DNA of 64,000 nucleotides from Nymphaea colorata (GCF_008831285.2 NC_045146.1:11919289-11983288); one strand, 5' to 3'. Positions 24,601-39,600 are shown, counted from the stretch's first letter. Notes: generated by a model not told the origin, from the sequence alone. Translations and numbers: made by a program.

Positions 24601-27600
24601 ATGTGAATTGCATGTTTGAAGTCCATGAAATCAAAAAGGGCTCCGAAATGTACAGTGGCACCATGTTGAAGTCCATGAAATCAAAGAAAATACTTTTCAA
24701 CATATTTTATTTCTTTGAAGCTTCTCGCAGCATATTAATAGATACTTAATATTGATCAATGTTTTTGTAAAGAAACTAGTAGACTCTTTTTTTTTAATAT
24801 ATTTGAATTTCTTGAATTCTCAAGTTTTCCCACGTACTCGAGATTTTCCCCAAAAAAAACTTCTTGTTTAATACCTGCGGTTCAATCCTATCACTAAAGT
24901 ACACCTAGAAGGGAGCAGAGCTAGGCAGAGTGAAAAGGCTTTCTCCATGAGATGGGAAATTAAAACCGGAGAATGATATTGTTGACAACGGCTCATTTGT
25001 ACAACAATAAAAATATATATATCAAATCAATCAGGCTGCCAATTCAGTGAATTATCTGATTTAATCATTCAGCTAACTGGTTATCAAACTGCAAAAAATA
25101 TATTATCATATGTATTCCTTAAAAAAGGAACTTCGTACAAAAAAATGAAATCCAAAATATTCTTCAAATAATAATAAGTGAGCAGTGGGTGAAAAGTGCC
25201 TCCCCTGAGTCAGCCAAGAAATCAATTGAATCAAATAAGTTCGATACCCTTTTGATTCAAATCAACCAAATCTAAGCATTAATTTGGTTGCCAGAAGTCG
25301 AGGTTACAACTAAGATATTCATCTAGAGTGCAGCACCTGAATGTGCATCATATTCCCAAAGAAAATCACATGCATATGCATGCACAAAGACATGTATGCA
25401 CACACACATCTTGTGTTATCTATGAGATCTCGCATAATCACCAAGACGACACCCACCTGCTCAGTCCATGAATCTGACTTGCCATACGGGAAATTTATAG
25501 CATCTTTAGAATCAAACAGCTGATGCTCAGGTGACCCTTCTCTACCATAAGACCCATGTGTTGACTCTAAAATACTGCAAAAACACCATAAAAAGCTCTT
25601 ACAGGATAAATTGACAAAAAAAGGAAACCATCCTTGTCTTCATTTACAAGTTGATAACAATCAAATCAATACTTGGAAAGGCGTTCATCCATTATATCTT
25701 TCATTACAACTTCTAACATGTCCTGAAAAAGAATGACCACTTTAGTCCGGAGCTCTTCTTTGTCCTCCAGCTGCAAGGGTTATCCAACAAAAGATAAGTA
25801 AATATTGCACTACAGGAAAATCAAGAGGACAAGAACAAGTTTTTCTGACTTGGATATACCAGACACACAATCAACTCAACAAATTTGTCATACAGGCTTG
25901 GTAGTGCATGCATGTTCAAATCCTTTAGAGTATCATCCTTAATGCATTGATCAACTGTAGAGAAAATATTGTCTATGACCCTGTAATAAAATAAAGAGTT
26001 CCACTTAGGTATATGCACAAAAAAGAATTGGAAGTTTGGAACAATAGTACAAGGATCAATGCGGAAAGAAAAAAAAATAAACCCAAATCACAAGGTTATG
26101 TTTCACTCCAATCTACCAGAAAAACAGAAGCATCACCTCTTCTCAGTTGTACCAGTAACCAAACGGTTAATTGTATACTTAAAAGATGCATAGCACTCCT
26201 GAATTGCACAGTACATATAATCATCTGCAAAAATCCTTTTCTTCAGTTCACGATCTTTCCCTTTGCTATCTTTTGCCATATCCAGTGCAATGGGTATCTG
26301 AAGCATAAAGGAAAAGAAGCATGGCTGACTGAGAATAAAAGAAAACCTACAGAATCATGAAAAATCAGGATAACAAACCTTGCTAGCAAGCAGGAAAGGA
26401 GGCCATTGGACAACATCTAGATCCTGGTCAGATCTGTATGGAACAAGCAGCAGGTCCCTCTCCCTGAAGACAAAAACATAACTCCTCATGTCCATCCATA
26501 ACTAGACAACCAACAGAATTTCAAGCATCACAACTTTAAGGAACCAGTCAGCATGGAAATGAACCTCACCTATTACTGATAAGGTCTTCCTCTCTGAAAC
26601 TCACAACTACAGTGTTCCATAACTGAGCAAATTTTGCAACACCAGTCCCTCCGCCCACCATCCCATCTCTCTGAAGGTCATCAACACTGTGAGGAGAAAG
26701 GGCAGGAGAAAGCAACCGTATAAAGATTGACATGGAAGGAGTTCATGCTTGGACAACCTTCTCAAATATGGCAAAGGGAGCAGAAAGACCCTTTCTTTTC
26801 TTTTTCCCTTCCTTTTCATCCTTAGGCACCAAGGTTTCATTAAAAGCACCAGGTAGAGATTGGAATCTGGACCTCAACATCCCCAAGGTACGTATCTGAA
26901 TAAAGCGATTCTCAAATAATAAGAAATCCATCACCATTTAGTTGAAAACTTGTCATTGCTGTGAACAGACAGACAGAGTGAAACAAGCAAAAGACATTAC
27001 TACTTTCAAGGAATACATGTGCTATCTCTAAAAGTACAGCAGAGACCAGGTCACAACCCATTTCAACTTCCTGCGGCGCCTAGCCACAAAACACATGATC
27101 TGGGTTGTCATTTGTCAATGCACTCATCAATACACTGACAATTTTGACAGGACCAAATGTGTCATCCAAGGTGCTGGGGAACACACACAGGCGATGACAA
27201 ACTCAATTCCAGCAGGTGTGTGTATGTCAGAGACAGAGACAGATTACATTGCAGCGCCTAGACAAACTCGTCAGAAAAGGCCAAAATTGGGCAGAGATGA
27301 TCAAGTACCATCTTCAAAGAACTTAAAATTAAGTAGCTAACCTCACCGAGACGGCGATACGCTCCGTAAATACCGCCAAATAGAGTTGAAAAAATGGCAT
27401 ACCAGATTTGAGTATCCATGAAATAAACCTTTAACCACATGTCAAACCATGATCGTCAGTTTTGCTCAAAATCAACAGCAAATCTCAAAGACAAACTTAC
27501 AAGCATAATTGGAGACCAAATGGCAATCACGGCTCCAATATTGTTGTTGGCTGCAAATAGGAGCATTATGAGCACAACGCAAAAATTGAAAACAAACAAT

Positions 27601-30600
27601 TTTCAACCTGATACCTCGGGGGAAAAACTCATGCCATGCATAAACTGATATCTGAGTTGATATAATAGTCCTTGTTGGCTGAACAAGTGGCCGAATCTGT
27701 AACAGCAAAGGGAGAGAGACAGAAGGTCAGAAACAACTAGATCAGATTAAACCTCTAACCAAAAGGTGAGTACCTCAATATAGTAACTGAAAGCCAACTT
27801 AGTCATCAGAAGCAGAATCCAGAAAAGTGTGTACCTGGGAAAATGAAATAAGATGAAATAACATATAGCATATATTGCAAAACCACATTGTTAACAGCAT
27901 AGTCTTACTTGATAAGTGATACAGCACTCTCATGCATGCCTCTCCCCACATAAAGCCGTGGCTGCATAACATAACAGTTTTCAAGAAAAGCCAGATAAAA
28001 ACAGCAAATGCAATTATATAACTACCAGAAGAAAGTTATGTGCTAAATAGTCAAAGATAGCCTTCTTTACCAAAAAGCACACTAATGTTTACCTGGCCCC
28101 ACCACATCACCAAATTGATAATCTTCCAATTCGATTTTTCAAGAGCACGTCGTATTGAAGGAAATAGAAACAGCAACACAGAAAGCATGTTGGGTGATAA
28201 ATACACTACAACTGCCAAGATATATAAAGATGGATTCTTATTGTTGCCAAACCAGCTCTTTATAGTCTTGCCCAGTCCCGAAGGGTTATCCCAAGTATAC
28301 ACATAAGAAACAGGAAGAACTATCACCCACGCAGCAGCAAAAACGATCTTAAGAATATATCTGAGGATGTCCCAGGAAGTCAAACTTCTCATTGCCTTCC
28401 AAATGAATATCAAGTCAAGAACAGCTGCATAAGCACGTAAGCAATTTTACCAGAACATACTGACAAAGCAAGAAACACATAATTCAAAATATTGGCAGTG
28501 CATCACAGGCATTTACAGGCCATCTACAAGATCTGGTGCATTTTCTCAATAGATCTTTTCCCCAAAGGATAATACAAGAAAAAATTTGTGCAAGCCTCTG
28601 TTACCTCAAATGTTTCCTCAAGCCAGGGATCTTAACAAAAACTAATCAAACAAAGGTTTCTAAATGTATGTCAGCTGATACATGCATGTAAGCATGACAG
28701 CATATGTGACATGTGGTTCACAAATTCAGAACTTAAACAGACATTTATTTCAATAAACATGGACAATAGCATGAAGTATATCATACAGCATCAGATACAT
28801 TTATGATTTGAATCAACTGTCATGCAAATATCTTGTCACAGCTTCAACCTAGAAAAAAATATCAAACTTGCCAACTTCAGCTTAACAATCCCCAGTTAGT
28901 GTCACCAATGTTGCTAAGTGCAACTCCTTTCGGCTTTGCTGCTTTATTTTTTTAAGTTTTATGCTTTTGATATTTGCTCCTGATACTATCTTCTACCCTG
29001 AGGTCAGCCACGGTATAACAACAAGTAGAAGCACTTCTTAGTTCGTACTAGGTAATCCTCAATGACACATTATTATATTCAACATATGTGACAGCAAAAT
29101 GCTGTTGTCTGGAAGGCTCACGTGAGGAGCCAATCCCCCCCCCCCCAAACATTAGAGACAAGGACCATCTTGTCATAAAAATATTTTTAGGCAACCTAAA
29201 ACCCAAAAGCAAAAGGTAAAGAACTAGAAAGTTTGGCATTGGCATTGTTGAACAGCACGCTGTTCTCACAGAACTAGAAAGTTTCCTGTCTAATTTAGAT
29301 ACCTTACTGTTCCTTCCAAAACAAATGAAATTTGAACAAAACAGATCCAGCTAATTTGCAATTTTGCCCTGTTATTAGGAGCATCCACTTAGCTTCACAT
29401 ATCAGTCACATTTTGTACTTGTTCAGTTAGGTACTGGACTGGCACAAAACCAGCAAGAATGAATTAGCTCAAGCCCAAAGAATAAGCAGCTCATGACCTT
29501 TCAAAGAACACAGAGAAGTACTAGTTGGATTCAGCTTGAGATTCGAGTATAGTCCTTACAAAATCCAACGTATAGGATTTTTACTTGATCAGATCAAATC
29601 AGATGTACAAAACATTCAGTGAAGCCGAACTTGGCTATTATCATAAAATATAACAGCCAACTGAAATCCAAGCTTCCATCAAAATACAATAAAGGTTTCC
29701 CTTTTGTTACCAACATTTGAAACCTTCACACTGAGAAAAAAGCCGGTATGGCTACACTCCACTGGTATAAGAACAAGAAAAAAGGATAAATCAAGATTAA
29801 ATTAACCTGATGCTATCATATGTGTTAGAATATGTTGCTGTGGGAACCGGATCCATTCCTGGACCCGGTTCTATGGGGCGCGGGTACCGAGGTGGGCTCG
29901 GTACCCTAGGCGGCTTCTCCTCTCTCCCTCTTTATATTGTCACTTGTGTTTAGTGTTGAATTAAGTGAAATATAATTTTCTCTCTCCTAGGGTTGCGGTG
30001 TGCCCCTAGGTCAGAGCCTCCCCGTGGTTTTTCACCTCCTTCTGAGGTTTTCCACGTAGATTGTGTGTTCGTTCTCCACTCTCTCTCTGTGTGGTTCGTG
30101 TTTCTACATGGTATCAGAGCCAGCGGAGTTGGAGAAGCGTTTTTTCCAAGGATCGTCAAGTTTTTTCGTCGCCCGACGCCGTTGAAGTTCCGGCGCCGCT
30201 GCTGCCCGTGTGACGTCGCCCTGCTTTGCCGCCGCTGTCCTTTGTTCCGCCGCCGCCGTCCTCTGTTCCGGCGTCGCTGCTGCCCTTGTGACGTCGCCCT
30301 GCTCTGCCGCCGCCGTCCTCTGTTCCGCCGCCGCCGTCCTCTGTTCCGCCGCCCTCTGTTACGCCTCCGCGGTCCTCCGTTCGTCCCGTTCTTTGTTTCT
30401 GCCACCGTGGGTGGCCTCTGTGTTGCGCCGTCGCCTGCTTTACGTTGCCTCTGCCTCATTCCAGCCGCCGTCGCCGCTGCCTCCTTCCCGACGCCGTTGC
30501 CTCCTTCCCGACGCCGTTGCCTCATTCCCGCTGCTGTGCCTCTTGTTGCTGTGTGCTAGTTTGTGATGGCAGAAGCGATGGGGACTCAAAAAGATGCCGT

Positions 30601-33600
30601 TCTTGACACGGGCAGCGCCTCCAAGACTGAGAACGTGCCGCTCCAGGTCACCTCCATCCGTCTGACCAAGGACAATTACCTATCTTGGTCTGCCGCTCTC
30701 GAGATTGGGATTACTAGTCGTGGGTGTCTCTCTTACATCACTGGCGACAAACCTGCGCCCATCAAATCTGATCCTCAATGGGCGACGTGGGCGTTGGAGG
30801 ACAGCCAAGTGAAGGTGTGGATTATCAGCTCCGTGTCATCCGATATTCAGCCCCTCATTCTGCGGAAGCCGACCTCTTTTGATATGTGGACTGTGCTTGC
30901 AAAGATGTATGGTCGCAAGAAGAGACATTTGCGCACCTATCAGATTAAACGCAGTATTTACTCTCTGACACAGGGTGATTTGTCTGTTGCTGCCTTCTAT
31001 GCTGCCTTGAAGACCAAGTGGGAGGAGTTAGATTATCATGTGACTGATGAGTGGACATGCGGTTCAGATCATTCCCTCTACTGGGAAAAGGAATGGATGG
31101 ACCGTACGTTTCTGTTTCTGGGAGGCCTGCGGGATGAATTTGAGTCTATTCGTAGCCAGATTCTTAATGGTGATGAGATTCCGGGGATAGAGGAAGTATA
31201 TGCTCGTGTTGAATCTGAAGAACAACGTCGCCAAGTGATGCATCTTGACACCGGTCATGGCCCTTCTGCCTTTGTCAGCCGTGCCTCAGGGACTGGGCAG
31301 CGTCCTGCCCGACATTGCACTCATTGCCACAAGTTGGGGCATTCGGTGGATTTCTGTTGGGATCTTCATCCCGAGAAGAGACTGGTCCGAGGTCGTCCTC
31401 CCTCTGGCAAGCGTAGCTCTTCTGTGTCTGATTCCAGTCAGAGCAATTCTTCTAGTGGTGCAAAGTCCAAGTTGTCCCCTGCTCAACTCAAGGAGCTACA
31501 GGCGTACATCAGCCGTCTATCTACTACCCCTGAGGAGTCCTCCACGTCTGAAGGGGCTCAGCTAGCCCAAGCTCTCGTTGCCTCGACTGATCAAGGTAAC
31601 CCTCCTCTTGGTGATTGGATTGTTGATAGTGGAGCCACTCACCACATGACAGGGGACTCTAAACTCTTTCAAGAATATCAACTTTCTTCTGGCAAGCAAC
31701 GCGTGTCTATGGCAGATGGGTCTTCTATCTCTGTGGCTGGGAAAGGGAGCTTGTCCCTGTTGAACAAATACCGTCTTCACAATGCCCTGCATGTTCCCAA
31801 TATTCCTGTCAACTTACTCTCTGTCAGCAGTATTACTAAAGAATTAAACTGTAATCTGATTTTCTCTGCTGATCATTGTTCCCTGCAGGACTTGGTGACG
31901 GGGAAGAAGATTGGGATTGGTTCGGTTACTGATGGGCTCTACAGGCTGCCGGTCCAAGTTGCTTCAGCATTGATTTCTGCCACGAGTGGTCACTTGTCTG
32001 GTGTGAACGATAGATCTACTGTTTTGCGATGGCACGAGCGTCTTGGACATCTACCCTTCCAGTTAATAAAGAAGTTGTTTCCTCATTTGTTTGCTTCTGT
32101 CTCAATTGACTCCTTCGCTTGTGAAGTGTGTCAATTGGCTAAACATGTCAGGGCTTCGTACCCTATTTCTTTGAATAAAACCACTCATCCGTTTGCCTTA
32201 GTTCATTCCGATGTTTGGGGTCCTTCTGGAGTACCCACGTGTGGTGGTTGTCACTATTTTTTGACGCTTATTGATGATTACTCTAGATGTACGTTCGTGT
32301 ACTTGTTGCGAGAACGTAGTGAGGTTCCAGCAGTTGTGAAAAACTTTGTTGCCTTTGTTGAGACTCAATTCCATACTACTGTTCAAGCTTTCCGTACGGA
32401 TAATGCAAGGGAATATGTCTCCCAATCCCTTGATGAATTCTTGAAAGGCAAGGGTATTGTTCATGAAACCTCTTGTAGTTATACCCCTCCTCAAAATGGT
32501 ATAGCTGAACGTAAAAATCGTCATCTATTGAATGTTACCCGGGCCATTATGTTCCAACGTCATGTCCCGAAGCGGTATTGGGGTGATGCACTTCTCACTA
32601 GTGCACATCTCATTAACCGTATGCCTACTAGGGTGTTGGATGGTCAGTCTCCTTATTCTACCCTGTGGCCCACTCAGAATCCGTGGCCTCTTACTCCTCG
32701 TGTCTTTGGGTGCAGTTGTTTTGTGCATAATCATAGCCCTACTCTCAAAAAACTTGATCCCCGGTCTATTAAAGGAGTTTTCCTGGGGTACTCTTCCACT
32801 CAGAAGGGGTATAAATGTGTGGATCCCACTACTTCCAAAGTGTATGTTTCGAGGGATGTCACATTTCATGAACATGAGTCGTATTTTTCGGCGAATCCTC
32901 TTCAGGGGGAGTGTCTTGGGAACAAAGGGGAAGAGTATTCCTCTAATCAGCTAATTCAGTTTATGGAGTTTTTGGATTACAAGGTTAGTCCCAGTGTGAT
33001 TGACACGGTCACGGTCAGTAATGAGAAGGGCAGCCATATGGAAGGGGTCACGGTGGATGCTCAGCCCATTGTTGCCCGGGATCACTTGTTTGGCCAGGTT
33101 TATGTCAGAAAGGAGAAAGCTACAGTGGAAGATGTTGGTGATGAGGATAGAACCAATCCCAATCCTGTGATCTCCCCGGATGACCCAAGTCCATCGAATG
33201 AAGAGCTCCCCATTGCTGTGCGCAAAGGCACCAGGTCATGTACTTCTCACCCTATTCAGAGATTTGTTTCTTATGCTAAGCTCAGTACAAATTACAAATG
33301 TTTTATCACAACCTTATCCAAAGTTGTTATTCCCAGGTCGGTGGATGATGCTAAGGATGATCCCAAGTGGTTACATGCTATGACAGAGGAGATGGGTGCG
33401 TTAGCTAAGAACAAAACATGGGAAGTTGTTGATATTCCTAAGGGGACACACCTAGTTGGCTCTAAGTGGGTTTACAACGTGAAGTACAAACCTGATGGCA
33501 CTGTAGATCGATATAAAGCTCGTTTGGTTGCAAAGGGGTTCAGTCAGAAGTATGGAATCGACTATCTTGAGACCTTTGCCCCTGTTGCAAAGTTGAAGAC

Positions 33601-36600
33601 CGTGAGGGTTATTCTTGCTCTTGCTGTGCACAGGAAGTGGCGCATGGACCAGCTTGATGTTAAAAATGCGTTCTTGAACGGCCATCTGGAGGAAGAAGTC
33701 TATATGAGCATGCCTCCCGGGTATGTTCAAGAGGGAAAATGTTGTCACCTCAAGAAAGCTTTGTATGGCTTGAAGCAGTCGCCTAGAGCTTGGTTTGAGA
33801 GACTAAGGATCGTTATGAAGTCTACTGGGTACAAGCAAGGAAATGGAGATCATACCCTATTCATAAAGCAGAGAGGTGGTCTGGTGAGTCTTCTCCTTGT
33901 CTACGTTGATGATATGATTGTCACTGGCAGTGACGAAGAAGAAAACAGAAAGATGAAGGAGAGATTATCTAAGGAATTCGACCTCAAGGATCTGGGTAAG
34001 CTGAGATACTTTCTGGGGATAGAGATTGCTCGATCAGAGACAGGGCTGGTTATGAATCAAAGGAAGTACACTCTTGACTTACTAAAGGAGACAGGCAAAC
34101 TTGGTTGTAGGCCCTATCTTACTCCTATAGAGTCGGGAACTAAGATAAGTATCAAGACGGGCACTATTCTGGATGAGGAAGGAAAAGGGCGATATCAGAG
34201 GCTAGTAGGTAAGCTTATCTATCTTACTCTAACTCGCCCTGATATCACGTATGCGGTAAATGTGCTAAGTCAATTTATGCATGCTCCCACGGATTGTCAC
34301 TGGAAGAGTGCAGAAAGAGTGTTGGGATATCTAAAGAATGACCCAGGAAAAGGACTGTTGTATACTCGACAGGACAAACTTACCATTGAGGGCTACTCAG
34401 ATGCAGATTGGGCAGGTTGCACTGACACAAGGAGGTCTACTACAGGGTATTGTATCTTTCTTGGAGGTAACCTAGTTGTTTGGAGAAGTAAGAGGCAAGA
34501 AGTATGTTCGAGGTCTAGTGCGGAGGCTGAGTACAGGGCTGTTGCAATGGGGGTTACAGAGATGCTGTGGCTGAAGATTCTTTTGACTGATATTGGTGTG
34601 GAATTGGGAGATAAAATGAAGATGTACTGTGACAACAAGTCTGCGATTAATCTTGCCAATAATCCAGTTCTACATGACAGGACCAAACATGTGGAGATTG
34701 ACCGTCATTTTATCCGGGAACGCATTGACTCAAAGGAGCTGATTCTGCCATATATGAAGTCTGAAGATCAAGTTGCAGACGTCCTAACTAAAGGGCTTTG
34801 TACTTCTTCATTCGAAAAGAATGTTAGCAAGCTTGGCATGTTTGACATGTATGCCAAGCTTGAGGGGGAGTGTTAGAATATGTTGCTGTGGGAACCGGAT
34901 CCATTCCTGGACCCGGTTCTATGGGGCGCGGGTACCGAGGCGGGCTCGGTACCCTAGGCGGCTTCTCCTCTCTCCCTCTTTATATTGTCACTTGTGTTTA
35001 GTGTTGAATTAAGTGAAATATAATTTTCTCTCTCCTAGGGTTGCGGTGTGCCCCTAGGTCAGAGCCTCCCCGTGGTTTTTCACCTCTTTCTGAGGTTTTC
35101 CACGTAGATTGTGTGTTCGTTCTCCACTCTCTCTCTGTGTGGTTCGTGTTTCTACAATATGCTTAAAGATTTTTCTAATGTGTTTTAAGATAAGGCTGAA
35201 CCTGTTCCTTGCAGTCTATGACTTTGGAACTTGTAGGCACGCTCTGCATCGAAAGCACTTACATACAGCTGACTCAATTTGATGCCAGCTAATCCATGGA
35301 ATTAGAAAATAATTCTTTTATTTCATTAAATATCTTCAAGATTTATTAACTAACTGTGAAGTAAAAATGAAAAAAACACTTCATCCAGCCAATACAGGCT
35401 GATGCATATTGGGCCATGGTGATATGGACCATTTTCAAGGTTTCCAGCACCAGATGAAACTGAAATTTAGATTCTTGGCTCATATGCTATCACCCCTTCA
35501 AAACTGAGATCACATTTTCTCAACCAAAATTCTCAGTTCAGCAGATGGAACAGCAACCAGATCCAAATTGATCGCATTATCCATTCCAAAGGACTGAAAC
35601 AAATTGTTTCAGCTTGGCCAAACATCTGACACCAAATTGGCACCCATAAGAAATTCCAGCAGTACCTTGCAGAAGCCTCAGGACTGCAGCAGTTATGAAG
35701 ATACTGAGAACTTTTTTGAAGACAGCACCATCAAAAATACCACTTGGGCTCCCAGATCCATTCCAAGCAATTATAACCATTGCCTGTTAGCATTATTCAA
35801 AAATCACAACAAAACCCTAATCAAAAAGGCAAACAAAATAAAAAAACAAAAAAACAAAGGTTGGTAATAATTTAGAAGAAACAGGATTTACTTGCAGCGA
35901 TAGGATCAAGAAGATCCACATCCGATCAAAGCTCCTGAAAAGATGCCAGAAAGAACGTATTTCAACAAAATTAATCTTGCCAACCCTCCTATGACTTGGT
36001 GTTGACTCACCACCCTGCAAAGTACAAGTCAAAAGAACCCATTAATGCCCTGTATATACCACATAGTGTGCTTGAAGGTTCTATACAAAGGAGAAGAAAA
36101 TCTAAATAGGAGAAAAAAGCCAATAATAAAAGTCATTTTGTCAAAAAAAAGCCACTCATACAACTGGTAAAGCACAAATTTTCTATACATTTGACGACAC
36201 ATAAAGTGCAACCTTCGCCCAGAACACTAAAGTATGTAACATCAAATGCAAACCTCCCTTAACAAAAAAAAACCACTTCTACAACCACGAAGCAGCTCAA
36301 AAAAGATTCAGATCATAATTTGACATGGGATACATCCCCAAGCAGACAAAAGGTTTATGCCAGCAAGGAAATGAAAAAGTGCAGCTTTTCCAGACATGAC
36401 ATCCATCATAATGACAGTGATAAGGTACTAAAACTAGTTCCATAATGCAGGTTCCTACAGATAAAACATCAGGCAGTAGCGGCTATATAGAAACCCATTT
36501 GCGAAAAAATCAGAATTCGAGAATGTAGTTTCAAATGTGACAATTATTTAGACAGTCTCTCACAAGCCAAGGTTTTACAAGTCTCCAACATATTCCATAA

Positions 36601-39600
36601 TGTATTAAAAACCAGCACTTTCCTCTCCCTCAATTTCTAATCAGATGCCCATGCTCCTTCAACAAAGTTAAAATGAGAATAAATCACACAAATAACCTAA
36701 AACATCTAACTGCTCATACAATTAACACAACTACCTATGCCAAACGAAAACACCTACAAGGGTGCTGCCCCTGTGTCGAGTCGACAAGGCTTAGGCACAG
36801 GAAAATTTATATTTTCAATTTTCTTGGCCAATTTTGATAATGTTTGGTTAGATATTTATTATTTATGATGAATATAAATCATGAATATACATATACATTT
36901 ATTTGCTTAAATTCTCATTGTTGCTATATATACAGTCGTGTCCTGCACCCGCACCCATGCAAGAAAGTACAACAGCAAACTAGCTTGATGACCTCAACCA
37001 TGAGTCCTAAAGAAACCACGTCAATATTCTTTTTTAAAAAAAAAAGGCCAAAATTTTTCACAATCACATGTTTCATGTGGTTCACGACAAATAGCCAATG
37101 ATGAAAATACATATTACGCACACATTTTCTGTTCTGCCCCTACTTTACAACACAGATATTACACATATATATGCACGTACCAATCATGTTCCTCTAATCG
37201 GAATATTGAGTTTTGTGCGCAAAGTGCATTGATTATATCATGGCCTTCATTATGATTTTTCTGACATTAAAGTAAAAGCACAGTTTTTAGGGTTTTCCTG
37301 CATTACCCCAGTTCCATGAATGGCAGTGTCTGATGGAGCTCGGCACAAAAAATCAGCATTTTTACGCATCGGCCAACCAAGACGGAAACAATCCGGTGAC
37401 CTGTGGAAATGTCTCAAGCATTGTCATAAATATCATTAACAGGTTTGAAGGCAGGATTTTTCTTGGGTAGTTTTTGGCAAATCTAAAAATTTCGGAAAAA
37501 ATTTAGCAACTTTTTTAGGAAAGGAAAAATCCTGAAAGTTAGCAAACAGTAAACAAATGAACAACTAACAAAAAAACGTTAAAAGATAACTGGATAAAAT
37601 GATGTTTTAGCAATATTAGAAATGAAGATAATAATTTAACCTAAGTTTGAAACCCTAAAGCCAAACAACAAGAAAAAAAAATAATAAAAGTGAAAAGCAC
37701 GAAAAATTCATTTTCAATTTTTTTCAAAAAAAGGGGGAAAAGAAGGGTTTTTTTTCTTTTCATTGTTTTTAACATTTTTATCTGGTCTTTTTTGAAAAAG
37801 ATGGGTTTTCTGTAAAAATGGTCTCAAGATAGCAAGACCACAGAGGAAAGTAACTAATGAAGTTTTCTAATAAAGAAAACAATAACAATTAAATACCAGA
37901 AGTATTCATTCAAATCATCATAATTCCGCCACTGGGAATGCTTTGATCCTTTTCTGCTTTTTTCTGCTTCCTGTACAAAGAAAACCATAAGGCTACGGCG
38001 CTACTCGATATTCGGGAAGAACAAGAACAAAAATAGACAACATCCAAAACAAGCATCACATAGATACTAGGAGTACTGGAACCTGTGCAATTGTTTCATA
38101 GATTGGCGTGACCACTTTTTTCAGAAAGGCCTCCTCCTCACCGCCACAAGCAGGCTTTATAGTTTCACCAGTCATTGGACTCACATTGCCAGCAAGCATT
38201 CCATAAAGTTCGAAAGCCATCTGCAAACGACAGCATGCATAAAATTAATGCAAAAAAAAAAATGTCTAATATTCACTTTGTAGATTAGCCAACTAATATT
38301 AGATTTTGAAAGAATGGGAACTATAATGACAAGTGGAAAAAAAAAATCTTAATCATAGGTAAGATGTAGCAAAGTACTAGAACAGGAAGCAGGACTAGTG
38401 TAGCATTTACAAAACCAACATGCAATGTATGCAAAAGTACACCTACAAAATGATAAATGTAGCAAAGACACTCTGGCATGAACCGAAGGTTTGCAGCCTC
38501 TCCCCAGATAAGCAGATAAAGGCCCATATACAATATCTTACGCTGCTGCACCTCTTGCTGGATGTTTGGCAGCCTGAAAACCAAAATGACAGGTTAAAGG
38601 ATCAATAAGGATGCAGAATCACATATGGTGGAGGAACTGCTAAGCAAACAAAATTAATACAATGGAAAGTAAGAAAATTTTATGGGGAAAAAAAAACTCT
38701 TTAAATTAACAGGTCCCAGACATAATTCTTACCAAAGGCTGCTTTTGCGACCCAAATATTTGCACCACTGCTTGTAGTTTTTAAATAGTTTCATCATAAC
38801 TTCATCTATAGCCCTCTCATCCAACTGAGCCCCATAAGCAATCAACAAAAAAGAAAGATAGTGAGTTTAGCTGCTCACCACATGCAAGAGGATTGTAGTC
38901 AATATCAAGAGAATAGACTGTCAGTGTATTTGTGTGTGATGCACATTTATGAACAAATAAACCTTGGGTTGGTTGTCAGGCTTCGGAATTTGCCGGATAT
39001 GAACATTCGCAAGAAGCAAAATCAAGTGCTCCCTTTGGTTAGAGACATTATCCTTCTGCAAATTTGTACAACAAAAAAAACAGATAAAAACCCAAGAACG
39101 AAACAGAGGAGAATCAAAACCACTCAAGTGACAAATTTAAATTGAATCTAGAGCAAAAGAATGTATCAGTTGTACCTGAAACCCAAACATATGTTGTAGC
39201 CAGTCAAGAAGATCATCATCTGGTTTCTTTTTGTAATCGTGAGGCCATGGAAGACCCCGGGTATTCCGCAAAGCAAAAACAGCAGCTTTTATCTGCAACA
39301 TCCGTAAGGCAAATTCAGAGACAAAATTCACGCACAAGTATGATCACAAAACAAGTATGTTCACCAACAGACCTCTGGCAGAAGCATGATTGCCTGATTT
39401 GCACTGTCTGGATCAAGGGGCAAAATATTGTAAGGCACGTAAATCTCTGTCTTCTCCGCAACCTGCTTACCTGTCTCCATAATCTGTATTATAAAAGAAA
39501 GTACATAGGCCACAATTAGTATGATCTTACCAAAAGATCAGGCAACAAAAATAAAGTTATAAAAATGTACGGTATCAAAAGTAAAGTTCAGCAATCGACC

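Larger units (their letters stand above)
29823..35156 (+). mobile_element. Complete Ty1/copia LTR retrotransposon
   Basis: 5,334 bp, bounded by TG...CA, with 286-bp direct LTRs. The element is flanked by a perfect 5-bp target duplication, ATATG (29818-29822 and 35157-35161). It carries a primer-binding site, a GC-rich leader, one uninterrupted gag-pol frame and a polypurine tract. It sits inside intron 14 of the callose synthase, in the opposite orientation to the host gene; that intron is 7,241 bp with the element and about 1.9 kb without it. The order protease, integrase, RT, RNase H defines the copia superfamily. The two LTRs differ at only two sites, both C/T (29893 vs 34941; 30039 vs 35087), so insertion was recent. 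All parts needed for autonomous transposition appear present; activity is unproven. Confidence 0.98.

Noticed and set aside
24610..24690. 19-bp direct repeat TGAAGTCCATGAAATCAAA in intron 27
   Set aside because: Single short repeat with unrelated spacers; probably a local duplication without further structure.
29950..30525. Arg-rich 191-codon antisense frame over the copia leader
   Set aside because: Produced by CCG/GGC triplet repeats; runs from leader into LTR with no independent signal.
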